Assembly: GCA_023512835.1 (NCBI GenBank)
Contig: CM042088.1
Location: 42,610,771 to 42,674,770, forward strand
DNA length: 64,000 bases
Direction: 5' to 3'
Source of the DNA: Taxillus chinensis
Lineage: Eukaryota > Streptophyta > Magnoliopsida > Santalales > Loranthaceae
The notes below the pieces were generated by a model, which was not told where the DNA came from, did no database searches, and saw nothing but the letters and a program-made list of their open reading frames with translations. Of this stretch, positions 21,582-33,500 are shown piece by piece. How positions within the stretch are numbered: position 1 is the stretch's first letter; each line of letters begins with the position of its first letter. The translations under genes and the position numbers were made by a program.

Positions 21582-23894
21582 TCAAAGCCAATCTACATGT
21601 GTGCTTGAAGCCTTGGATTGCTTCATAGGCTTCCGGTATCGATTGTTCTCAAATCTAGCTTTAACCACAAGAGAATACAGCAAGTCTGTTTCAGCTGTAG
21701 TATCATACGGCACATTCATGATGCTACAAGATCAAAATTATTCATGTCAAAAAGAAATGTGTATACGACAACTTATTTCCACAATAGAAAAAGCATTGTT
21801 CATAATTTTCTTTTACCCAATCGATGTCTAACTGCAAGCATGTTACAAGATTTTTCTCAATCAGGAATTAAAATTTATACAGCATTTAAACTATAGACTC
21901 TATATGCAAGTAAGAGTGAAGCTTCGCTGAGTAAAAAACTCAAGTATACTTGCTTCCCTAATTGCCCCGGGCTTACATCTTCGGCCCTTGTTACTAGATA
22001 TTGCCACAGTTAAGCTGTTTTATTTAGTTGTTTTAGGTCAATACACGGTACGCATATTACATAGCGACATCTATAATTTGGATACTAGTTTTTTTGGATG
22101 TTACTACCTGTCAAGAAGCTCCTCCAGGATAACTCTCTGTGAAGGTGTGACATAATGGATGCAACTTCTAGGGCACTGTCCCACAGCAAGCTGAACTTGA
22201 TAATCTTCGCCATGCCCTGATACAATGCACAGTTGGTTCATATAAGATCCCCCCAGATTAAAATACAATGTGACCGAAAGCTTGATTACCTTGACCTCTT
22301 GCACGTGCAGTACCAGTTGAAGATGCATAGGTGAAGGCATGAGATGCTCTTTTTACGCATGAGTATGGACACCCTACAAGACATTCAAATGAATCATGTG
22401 AGGAATGAGTACACAAAGTGAAACGGTTCCATGCCTCACCCCAAGCTCCCATGTTCCAGGGAACTACATCCTTGCCACATAATGAGGTAAAAGCATAAAT
22501 TGAAACAAAATAGTGCACTTATTTGGTACCTTTTCCAACACAAAGAACCTCATTAACAAATATATCAAATGCCTCACATTCAGGATCTTCAAACGGATCA
22601 AAAAATTCCTGACAACTGCATCTCCAACAATGAGAATGATAGGCAAGCAATGAATACTGAACATCCAAAAAAATGTTTGAAAATCAAAAGGAAAGCTGCA
22701 GCTACTTCACCAATGCTGAATCTCAAAAGCCCTCAACCATATACCTCTCGACTATCTCTGATCGACGGATATTGGATAAAAACTGCACGCATCATTAACC
22801 CAAAAAGAGAAACTATTTCTCAACTAGGTGTTGTACATATTAAACAATGTCACGGTTTAATTAATAACCAAACCTTAGTTTATAATTATCATGAACACTA
22901 GAAAAACGATTTACAAAATGTGAGAAAGTTCTAATAAGGATAAAATCCATCACAGTAGTTGTGCAGAACCACATAAGAATTCGACCACATTTGCATTGTA
23001 TATAATATGATGCTCTACTACTTTATCAATGGCCACCCTGAAGCCATGCATGACTAGAAATTTTATTTATTGAAAACCAATTCCCATAACTCCCTAGCAA
23101 GCATTAGTCATAGATTTATCAAGCCTGGAAAGTAGAAACACAAACAATATGCACCTCATAGGCGTGGATTACGCGACGGATCACAATATCTGAATCTCCC
23201 TTGTGTTTCCTCCTTACATCGGGATGGAACTGCTTAACCTGGGTGCCACAAGATAAATTGTACAAATTACTAAACCAATCTACGAGTATTAACATTAAAA
23301 TCATTAATTGGGTTTTTGCATTTTTAAAAACAATTCTAAGAAAATACAATAAAACAATAATAAAGCCCCAATCTTTATTTCAAATTACAACATCAAACAG
23401 AGAAAATTCCAGAAAAGTAAAAATAAAACGAAGAAACTAATTGAACTATCGACCAAGAAAGGCTTATAATAAAGGGAATCGAAATTAAAAATTCCCTGAT
23501 TTACTTGCATGATACGGTTAATTTTGATTTTTGAATCCAAACCTTGCATACAAGAACAAACCCCTAATTCTCTAATTTCAAACGCAGACGATTTACAAAA
23601 CAGTAAACGGACTTTAGATCGGAAGGCGGCTTTAAGCTCGGCGGAGGAGCATCCAGGGGCGACGCCGAGGACGGCGGAAGCGGATGCGGCGGAGAGGTGT
23701 AGTTCGCCTTCTGGTTCGGGTCGGCGAGTACAGTTCGTCTTGAAGGAAAAGGTAGAGAGAGAAGGGAACAAAGAAGGACGAGAAGAAGAGAAGGGTTTGA
23801 CGAGGGCGGGGAAAAGAGCGGTTGGAAATGCGGAAATGGAGAAGGGAGGGTTGTTAGGGGTGTAGAGAGGGAAGCATTCCATTTCCGAAAACAT
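21582..23894 (-). CDS. Plastid-targeted DnaJ protein with ferredoxin-like C-terminal domain (DJC76/77 type)
   Basis: Seven exons: 23613-23894, 23155-23238, 22745-22782, 22530-22615, 22290-22373, 22108-22216, 21582-21723; total 275 codons including stop, 274 aa. Residues 1-60 are rich in Ser, Pro and Phe with few acids, a transit peptide. The J-domain follows (VLGVAPGCSSAELKAAFRSK joined to VKQFHPDVRRKH), with the HPD motif that stimulates Hsp70 ATPase just after the first splice junction. The second half has CVGKGCPYSCVKRASHAF and QCPRSCIHYVTPSQRVILEE, a cysteine pattern like bacterial-type 4Fe-4S ferredoxin. It ends THVDWL, as in the Arabidopsis relatives, where the last word is HVDWF. The role would be a J-protein co-chaperone in chloroplasts; a redox role is inference. 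Exon 3 is only 38 nt. The start could also be the ATG at 23882. Confidence 0.9.
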
Positions 23895-26082
23895 GATATT
23901 TATTTTATCATAACTTCTTTCTAAAATAATGAAAATTGTGGTGACTCTTAAGGCTTAATAGAAAAATTGATAAATCCGTTCAACCGAAAACATGATATTT
24001 ATTTGGGTAGATCAATTAATCTCTTAATCACAAATTAAATAAATCGATTAAATAAATAATACTCACCTAAATCGATCGACGAATATTTTTGAATAGGAAA
24101 TTTTTCCTGACATGTTAATAAATATAAATATTTTATAAATTAGAAGCGAAGGTTTATTGATTACGGACATTCTACGTTTAATTCAAAAGTGTTTTTGATG
24201 ATGATAATTTATTTAATTTAATTTATTGAGATTAGAAATTAGATTATGTATTCTAATTCGTATTGATGTTGTAGATTTAAACTGAGAAATTGGCGATACT
24301 AAGGTTGAGCACGAAAACTATTAATCCGATTTAACCTGATAAATCGATCGACCAAAAACCGAATAAACCGATTTTGATGAGTTAAGCAATTGTATCAATT
24401 CAACTAAAATCCGAAAATTTAGTTTTGCAAAGTAATATAACTTACCCATACTTTGAGCACCTTTCTCATATTTTTTAAAAATAATAATTTAAATTATTAT
24501 TTATTTGTATATACAAACAAAAATCACAATAAATTTCGTTAATAACTTTTTTATTATTAAAATAATATTATATATTATTTTTATTTGATATTTAAAATTT
24601 AATAATTTAATGCAAAAAAAAAAAAAGACATGAAAAACATATATGAAATAAGAGATTTTTTTTATATAGTTTAATAATAAATAGTGCTTCCCATTACATT
24701 AAGAATCACTATATAAATCTCATAGAACAAATTTAATATATAACTTGTGTTATAATTATGACTTTTAATTTTTTACTTTTTTTAAAATAAAAACAATAAA
24801 CATTTATAAAAAAAATTGTTATTAGTGTTCTTAGTAATATACCATTTTCAATACTATCTTCACTTTTATTCCATGCGTGAAAAGTTTTTGCACTCGATTC
24901 TATAGCTTCACTATTTTGCCTTTATTTTAACTTTTTTGTTAATTATATACAATATCCAATGCTAATAAAATAAAATAATATTATATAGTGAACGCGTGGA
25001 TCCTAACACCAGTTTAGATATGGTGAATATACTAATTATACTTTTTTGCTAAAACAATTTATTTAGATGACATAATACTACATGAACACGAGAAATATAA
25101 AAAAAATATAAATTATATCTTCATAAGAAATTCAGATGTTATATTACATCATATATTCATTTCCCGATGAATATAGGCATGCCCATTCACTTATTTGCTA
25201 AAAAAGATGGTTGAATCAAATCTTTGTAACAATTTCCTATTATTTTGATTCAAACCAATAACCCACTAGTTTTTAGTATAACTTTACTAGAGTATTAATA
25301 GTAGAATGTTAAGATTTTAGTTAAATTTGTTTAGATTGAACAATATTGACTATAAATTGTATTCAAAATTTGTATATTTAACTATAAATTTTGAATAGTT
25401 CGTCGTTTTAGTTCATGAATAATTAAAGTAATGAACATTTTGAGTTCTTAAATAAAGTAAAAATATAATGTTCGCGAAAATGATGTTATTGTATTTGTGA
25501 ATAATGTTCATAAATTAGTGTTCACGGGTTTTCTATAAACATTAACGAACAGATCCTTAATACTAACAAATGAACATAAATACGGTATTTTGTGTTCGTA
25601 TTCGGCTCAGTTCATTAAAAAATAATATTAATTCGAGCTCACCTTATTGTTAAGATCGGCTCAATTTGGTTAGAGTCATAATCTCAATTAAAACTGTGTT
25701 CATAAGAAAATATCTTTTTGGCATACATGTAAAAATTAAATTAAAAATTACTAATATTGAGTGTAATATTGATAATTTTTTTTACACTTTTAAAAGTATT
25801 GAATTTAATTCTTAAATATTATTTTTAATTTATATATATATATATATGATAATATATCTCACGTGTTTATTAATTTGTGTTTATGGTCTAAATTGAATTA
25901 TTGATCGGGAGAGGGCAAATTGAATGTTTGAAAATGACCTTTTTTAAATGAAAAATTAGAAAATTTTATTTGTAGGTATATTATGGTTATGTGATGAATA
26001 TCTTCCTTGAATTGGCATAATATTTTTTTAAAACAATAATGCGAGAATAAAAATGTACTATCCAATAGGAGTGATCAAGAAC
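23895..26082. other. AT-rich intergenic spacer
   Basis: Extremely AT-rich sequence with no gene signs. A segment at 24300-24420 has repeated ccgattt / aaccg words resembling the repeat at 26083-26600. Confidence 0.6.
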
Positions 26083-26600
26083 CGAACCAAACCAAACCAA
26101 ACCGTTCGGACCGAAAAAGATAGTTTTTAAAATTATATTGGTTTATTTGGTTTTTATTTTTTGAGAACCGATGCTATTGGTTCGGTTCACTGTTTTGGGG
26201 GTTTTGGTTAACCGAATGGACTGAACAGACGTTACCGCTTTGGCACGTCGGTACTTTCCGCTTCCCAATTCCCACACATTCCTTAGTTTTGCGCTTTCTC
26301 GAAGTAGAAATGTCAAAGGTTGACATTCCTACTTCCCAATTCCCACTTATTTCAGTCGGATCCACTCGTAGAGTTGTAAACTTGACCGATTGGTGATGAT
26401 GTTTAAGAATTAAAATGAATATATTTTTATTTGACGCTAAAATTAAAAAATCGATTCAAACCGATGAACTGAATCGAATTTTTATGCATCGAACCGAACC
26501 AAGACCGATGGTTTTTAATATTTATTGGCTAATTTTGATTTAAATTTTTTTCAAACCAAATGTCATTAGTTTGGTTTAAAAATTATATACAAGCTGACTC
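26083..26600. repeat. Dispersed repeat rich in aaccgaacc words
   Basis: The two ends carry many copies of aaccgaacc / aaccaaacc and their complement ggttcggtt, in partly inverted order (26085-26115, 26170-26215 against 26455-26520). The middle contains a direct repeat of cttcccaattcccac (26268-26282, 26333-26347). This is typical of non-autonomous plant repeats, but I cannot assign a family. Confidence 0.45.
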
Positions 26601-26651
26601 ACCCAAGAATTGTACGCCCCCAAAATAATGCATTTCCCCTGTTATAATAAT

Positions 26652-26655
<4 letters not shown>

Positions 26656-26690
<35 letters not shown>
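26656..26690. repeat. (AT)n microsatellite
   Basis: Uninterrupted alternating AT directly upstream of the probable RPA43 core promoter. Confidence 0.95.
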
Positions 26691-26695
<5 letters not shown>

Positions 26696-26718
26696 AATTT
26701 AAATGTTTATGCGAGAAT

Positions 26719-26727
26719 TATATAAAA
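26719..26727 (+). promoter_or_regulatory. Probable TATA box of RPA43-like gene
   Basis: TATATAAAA lies about 240 bases upstream of the start codon and 35 bases before a GC-rich leader. The leader contains a plausible 5' UTR intron, 26823-26929 (GTAAGT donor, tatcgCAG acceptor). Confidence 0.5.
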
Positions 26728-26961
26728 CTGCCTAATTTTGCCACGCCAACTAGGTCACCACACCACACAAACAAACCCGCCGTCGTCGCCGCTGCACCCT
26801 GCCTCATCGTCGCCCTCTTCCGGTAAGTCTCTCTCTCATCCCGCACCGCGCTTCGAAGCCTGCGGAAGCTCTGATGCGTCCCCACCAATGTAAGAATGGA
26901 CTGACAAAACCCTGATTCCTTTATCGCAGCGTCTTCGTTCGTGCCTGAATCGACATCGGGA

Positions 26962-28788
26962 ATGGAAGGCCTGAGGGCAATAGACACTGATATGGTGGTG
27001 TACGTACACCCATCCAAGGCCAAAAATGTCTCTGACGCAGTCCTCTGTGAACTGGGTTCCTTGCTCTTCAAGTGAGTTTCCCCCTTTTCCTATGTGAGAG
27101 CTATCTTGATTTTCCTGCAAGTTATAGTATGGTGTGCTTTGAGAGCCGACTTTCAGCTAAGCTATTTTAAAGAGCTTTTTGGTGGACTTTTAAGAGAGAC
27201 AAAAGGGCCAAAAAAGATAAATAAATATGATTGGAAGCTCAAATGGGTTTCATTTTATGCCAAGAAGCCTATTTTTTGAAGGAGCTCCTGAAAAGCTCTT
27301 CGCAAACTCGGATTTTATATTATGATATAATTTAAGAGCTGAAGGGAAGATAAGGGTGTTCATATTTTTGGTGAATTATAAATTTTATGCAGCCTTTTCA
27401 CACTGACTGTTCTGAAATCGAATTGCATTAACCCGGGAAGGCCACTGCCAATGCAAGCTCATCTGTATATTCATGGCAAGGGGGGCTATGAAGATTTTAA
27501 TAATTGAGAAGGCACATGCAACTTTATAAAGAAAAGCTTAGTTAGCGTCTAACTGGATTCGCATGTACAGTGATAAGTCCGGTTAACATCGATGTAGCAT
27601 GTTGTTTTATTGAAGGTTTTATTATTTTAATTATTATATTTTATTTTGGTATATATGCAGGTTCAATGATGTTTTTGATGGGGTTGTGTTGGCTTATGAC
27701 GCTCACCTTCTAACTGATCAAGCAGCGAGGATTCTTCCTGGGATGCATCCCTATTTCGGTGTAAAGCTGCCCACGAAGTTTTTGCTTTTTTCTCCTAAGC
27801 CAAACATGCTTGTAGGTTGTGTTCCATCCTCTGTAATCATCAATTGCATGGCGCATGCACACACATTCTAATATCACACATGATATCTTATTTTATATTC
27901 AAAATGGTAAGAAAAGTGAATTGGGGTTGCTTTTAATTTTACCATTTATCTACCTCTGGAAACAAAACAAGTGTTAATTTGGGTGCTTGCATATTAGTTT
28001 TTTTATAGCTATCCAAGATAGAAACAAAATTACTGTGTTATTACTTTCAGAAGGAAAGGTGGTCAAGGTTTGTCAAGAATCTATTCACGTTATTGTTCTT
28101 GGATTTTCATCTGCTATCATAATAGAAGAAGACATTCGTGAAGAATTTAGATTTAAAATTGTAAGTATGTCTTCAGCAATGCATATTTGTGGTTCAATCT
28201 TTGCTAATGCGTATTTAGTTATCCTAAGTCTTATGATAATATTGGCCAATGGGTGAACTATAGTATAAATTACTTTCTATTTTCATATAGAAACATGGCG
28301 AAAAAGTATTTTCCAGTAAAGCTCACAGGCGTCATATTATAAAGATTGGAGCCATAATTAGATTTTTAGTAAAGAGGTGATCATCTCTTAACTTTTAGAC
28401 TTCATGTTGTATTTATTGAGTTTAAATTTATTATATTCTGCCCTATCTGCAATTGAATTGATCTTGCAGTTTTGATGAGGAGATACTCCACTTTTCTGGA
28501 TCTTTAGTTCCTGATCACACTGGAAGTGTTAAATGGTTGGCTAAAAATGTTATGAGTGATTCACAAATAGACAGGTTTCAATTGATTCCCTCGACTTTGA
28601 ATGAGCCATGTGTGGTACAAAACTTTCTGAATGTAGCTTTTAAAATTTTAAAAATTTACAGGAGCATTAGGGATCATGGAAAAAAGGACAGAAGGGATGA
28701 AATGGAGCAGGATGTAGTGGTGGCTCATGGTGATACGCATCCATTTAGTAAGAATTCAAAGAGGCGGAGAATTGATGAAGAGTCTTAG
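26962..28788 (+). CDS. RPA43: DNA-directed RNA polymerase I subunit RPA43-like
   Basis: Six coding exons: 26962-27071, 27661-27815, 28051-28160, 28291-28376, 28470-28574, 28662-28788; 231 codons including stop, 230 aa. The N-terminal half (MVVYVHPSKAKNV, FDGVVLAYDAH, ILPGMHPYFGVKLPTKFLLF) is the Rpb7-N/RPA43 domain. The second half (EGKVVKVCQESIHVIVLGFS, IREEFRFKI) is the S1-like OB domain, and the tail is basic with KNSKRRR. In the family the subunit joins the Pol I stalk in the nucleolus and contacts Rrn3 for rRNA gene transcription. The Arabidopsis relative is slightly shorter (about 200 aa by memory). Intron 5 (28575-28661) is 87 nt, a multiple of three with no stop, so retention would add 29 residues. 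Intron 2 uses a weaker donor, GTTGTG, required by the reading frame. Confidence 0.9.
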
Positions 28789-28936
28789 TGATGTGGAATT
28801 CTAATACAAATGTAACTTCTCTTGTATCCAGGTAATATAAGTTCTTTGGCATGTCAGTCTTAGTTTTTTTTGAATGCTTATAACTTTGTTTCCCTGGGCA
28901 AAAGATAAATGCACACACACCCAGCATGAGATGCTT

Positions 28937-29880
28937 GTCATTCAATAAAATCCTTTTGTGTAAGCAATAATATACTTGCCAATCTACTTAGTCTTCTGCA
29001 TCTTCTCTTGCCAGTTGAAGAAATTTGTTTCTTCCTGTGTTGATTTGTTTACTTTCTTTCTTTATTGGTTTAGTTGATTCTTAATTGTAAATTCTGAATT
29101 TGTCGTTAAGAATAATATAGTTGGACGTAACCTGTACATATTTTATGCATACATTTAATTTGACAGGTTTCGGGCCACATTGATTATATGGTATCTTCTC
29201 ATATTGCCTCTCCAAATTTGCATCTTTTCTTAATTTGAATTAACATTTACTTTTGAAAAAAAAAGCAAGTTATGATGGTTGAAATGTTTAATTGTTAAGG
29301 TCCCAGCCAAATGTTTTCAAGTGCGTGAACATCAAAATCCAGCCCTTGAAAGTTTGACAAAGATGACGAAGACGATGACGATGAATGGTGCAGTGTTTAG
29401 TTTGGATAGACATTGACATACAGCACGTACCATGAGCTGTTACATATTCTGTTTCGTTGTAATTGTCAGTTTGTAATTTCACCGCTTGATAGGATTTTCA
29501 TTCAATAAAATCCATTTGCTTAAGCAATAATATATTTGCCAGTCTTCTTGGCCTTCTGCATCTTCTCTTGCTGGTTGATGAAATTTGTCTATTCATATGT
29601 CGATTTGTCTACCTTCTTTGTTGTTTTAGTTGATTCGTAAATGTAAATTCTGAAACTGTCATTAAGAATAATATAGTTGGAGGTAACCTGGACATATTTT
29701 ATGCATACATTTAATTTCATAGGTTTCAGGCCACATTGATTGTATGGTATCAACTCATATACTGCCTCTCCAAAATTGCATCTTTTCATAATTTGAATTA
29801 ACATTTACTTTGAAAAGAAAAAGTTAATTATGATGGTTTAAATGTTTAATTGTTAAGGTCCCGGTCAAATGTTTCGAAGT
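28937..29880. repeat. Local tandem duplication, period about 562 bp
   Basis: The block starting tcattcaataaaatcc at 28937 recurs at 29499 and stays alignable for about 380 bp (shared words include aagaataatatagttgga, gcatacatttaattt and gtttaattgttaaggtccc). The copies differ by scattered substitutions and small indels. Both lie in the 3' flank of the RPA43-like gene and have no coding potential. A short inverted match follows at 29930-29970 (see findings). Confidence 0.9.
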
Positions 29881-29989
29881 GAGTTGGCGTCAAAATCTAG
29901 CCCTTTTTAGCCAAGTTGACAATCACATGCAAACAGAATATGTAACACCTCATGGTGCTGTGTCAATTTTTATACACATGAATTTTTAT

Positions 29990-30500
29990 TCTATCTATTA
30001 GAATAAATCTATAAATCTAAGGATAGTATTTTTTATGATCAATTGATTTTAAATATTGACCTTTAAATTTTTAATATGATTTTAGATATTGATGTTTAGT
30101 TTTTTTGTCTTATTTATAATTTTTGTGTAATATTGAGAAAAATATATTAAAACTATTCATATTGAAGAAATTATCAACTAAGAATAACTAAGAAAAAATA
30201 ATCTCTTAAGGTGTTTAACTCTTAAATTTTAATTCTTTCAATATTATTTTTATCTTTTTTTTTCCCTGTGTTTGTGCAACGCAACCTATACCTGTAGGAC
30301 AAACTCTTTTGAAAATTTTGGCCTCATTGAAATTACTCCCATGGACACGTAATGAACGTGTCTGAAAGTGAAAATACCCGTGTTATGTCTAAGTTGCCCT
30401 AAATCTCATTTGGACATAAACGAATGAGGAGAGCCACTGTACATTGCTTATTTTATAGTCTTTCAACTTTGTTGCTAAAATGGGAAGCTGTAGATGAAAT
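29990..30500. other. Intergenic spacer between convergent RPA43-like and LOX genes
   Basis: AT-rich sequence without recognisable genes; the part next to 30505 is the probable 3' UTR of the lipoxygenase gene. Confidence 0.5.
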
Positions 30501-30505
30501 ATGCA

Positions 30506-33500
30506 CTACATTGAAACACTGTTGGGAATTCCCATGCCAGTGAGTCCAACTTCACTGCTAGGAAAGAGCAAAGTGTATGGCATCTTGGCTGGCCCATACC
30601 GGTTCTTCAACCCTTTGTCATTGTTCATTTCTGAAATAGTTCTCTCGATTTCCTTAAGCTTCTTTCCGAACTTGGTAAATGCTTCCAATGGTTCAGAATC
30701 AGAAGTCCATTCTGGAGTGCCCCGTTCGCCAAGAAAGACCTCATCTGCGGCATGCCTTGAAAGGATCTCTACGAGAGTTATGCCAATAAGGGTCTGCAGC
30801 TGGCTTGTGACAGTCCTTAAGAAAGCTTTTTCCGGGTTCACTTCAACCTCCTTGTACTCAGGAGTCCCTGGTTCAGGCATGAACTTACGGCTTATGCTGG
30901 GACGATTGAGGAGAAATCCTCCATAGGGGTACTGCCCAAAATTCACTGCTGCATGGAGTGCAGAAGCAATCCATATGATAATTGTGCACGCTTCTACTAG
31001 CTCACTGAGTATGTGCATTTTAGGCCACCAAGGTTCATCTTTTTTGTCACCGTGGCCCTTGTTTCGCACTTCTTGCCACCAGGATTGGAGTTCACAGTCT
31101 TCTCGGACCATCTCATCATCCCTGTAGTAGAAAGAACAGTAGTCCTGGACCCAAGTTTTGACAGCTGACCAAATTTCGAGCCCATCAACCGCATACGGGT
31201 AGTCCTCTATCAGCAGGCGGAGGCCATGTGGGTATTTTGGGTCCTCAATTGCCAATCCTCTGGAAAGAAATCCAAAACTAGTGGTTAAACGTTTGTGCAT
31301 GAAGGCCTAAAGTTACCATAAAGGTGTGATCATGTGTGTGTGTGTGAGTGTGTATACACCTCTTCAGGAGATCTGCAGGAAGGGCCTGTTCTGGAAATAC
31401 CCATTTCTTGTAAGCCTTGGCAGTCAATTCCATAGAGAATTTTGCTGGAAAAACTGTTTTTTCAAGCAGTCCATCGGCATTATTTATGATCTGCCGGGAC
31501 AACCCATTTATGTTCATCGTATCTTTGAAATGCGGATGTAAAAGCTTGTAAATTGGGTGTAACACGCTTAGCTGCCGTTTAGTTGCAATTATAAAAGGTT
31601 CAATTACTGCATGCGTATGCAACCTGTCACCAATTTTTTTTATAAAAATAAACATCTCATAGACGATAGATAAAATAAATCTCTATAATGCAGATTCCAG
31701 GGGAGATTTTTTATTACCAGTGACTGATCAGCTGATGGTAGCCTGAGTCATTTACAGCGGCATATGCCTTTGCCAGTTGCCAAATGGAGCCATCCACACT
31801 TTGCTCTGCTGGTGTAAACACCTTACTGATGACACCAAATTGGTCCCCTTCTGGATGTGGCAAACTTAATTCAATTGCCAATGGCTTTAAAGTTCCATCC
31901 TCTCTTAAGAAGAGGAGAATCCTCGTTGCATAGGCCTTTGTCGAAGTTTCAGTGTTTATTCGTCTCAGGTATGGCATAAAGACATCATGGTAGTCTTGGC
32001 AGAACATCTTTCCCTTCTCAATAGCCTAGTCAATTATGGTACATTAGCAATACTTCGGTTTATTAAAAAAGATGGATAAAAGAACACTTCTCTGAAGTTT
32101 ATTACTGCTGGAGTGTATGAATAGGTATATATTACCTCTTCTACCGTCATCCTATCTAGATTTTTCTCTATGTGCTCTTTGGTAATTGAACTGGTCTGGT
32201 CACCATACAACTCAGGATCTAGCTTACTTGTGGGTGGAAATTCCTGCATATACAAAAAGCATTACTTAGTGATATATGTATCACTCTTGACAATCACATT
32301 GAGAATCATCACAGTTCCAAATTACTTGGAGGCGATGGATGATAAGAGGGTTTAGGCCAGCTAGCATTTCCCTTGCGAACTCTTCATCCGTCCTCCATGC
32401 AGACTTATCCTCTGCACAAATCCATTTCAGTTAACACAGTAAATAAAACTGAAAGTAGCTGCAATCTATAATGAATTTTGAAAAAATATCTGCAGTCATG
32501 GAACATGTCAGATTTACCTTTGATCACTTGTGGGATTGGAAATTTGAGAAATTTTTCACCATCAGTGCGGACAAGTTCGCTAATAAGCTCCAAGGGAACA
32601 ATTCCCTGAATTTTTCTAAGCAAAGGGGCCTGGGGTAGCTCAAATTTTCCTTCATAAAGGTCCAGTACATCTTGAAAACTTTCAAACTCGTTAGGACTAC
32701 TGCCCATGCCCTCCAACTCAGAAACTAGAAGTTGACCTATGGCTTTGAGGAAATAGGCAACAGCATCAGACATCTTCAAATCACTTAATTGTTCATCTCT
32801 TGGAACATAGAAACCTAATCCCTTGCGAATGGGAAGCTTGCTTTCAGCATTAGGGTCTGTTAAGAAACAGAAGATGAAGGTCAACTAAATCAATGGAAAT
32901 AACATTACATTAAGTAACAACAATAGTGACTCTTAAAAGAAATTTTATCCCACATTTTTAATGTAACCATAAAATTAAATAAGATTATTCTATTTTTAAT
33001 ATGTTCAGTGGTATAAACCATATATTTATGTACCCTTCTTTGTCCGATCTCGGCCTGTTTTCACCCTTCGAGGATAAGGATACTCAGCAGTTCCTCCAAG
33101 AATCGGTCGGACATAGTTTTCACCCTTATCTGGATCGCCCAAATCATTGTAGTAATCATAGTCATAAATTCGGTCCCATTCATGGCGCTCCCCCCATTCC
33201 ATCGCCTCTAAGGTTTTGTAGTTCTTCTTCTCTGTACCGGCGTAATGGCAGTGGTGTTTGGCTTGGAAGATATGTCTGTTTTACAACATGTTTAGGTTGT
33301 TCCTTAGACGGACTCTTCATATGAATTTGAAAAATACCATATATATCAATCATAAATGATAAGAGCAGAGATGATTTGAAGCTTCATGCAGAAAAGAAGC
33401 ATGGACTTAACAACAAGCATACCCCAGAGTATATCTGCTTTACAGAATATAGTTTGTTCCCTTAAGAGAAGTTTCATCTGACTAAAAAAATACTATATAT

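Noticed and set aside
22569..22901. 110-codon plus-strand open frame across the J-protein gene
   Set aside because: Shadow of minus-strand exons 3 and 4, which carry clearly conserved protein sequence.
30501..30926. 141-codon plus-strand open frame
   Set aside because: Antisense shadow of the last lipoxygenase exon.
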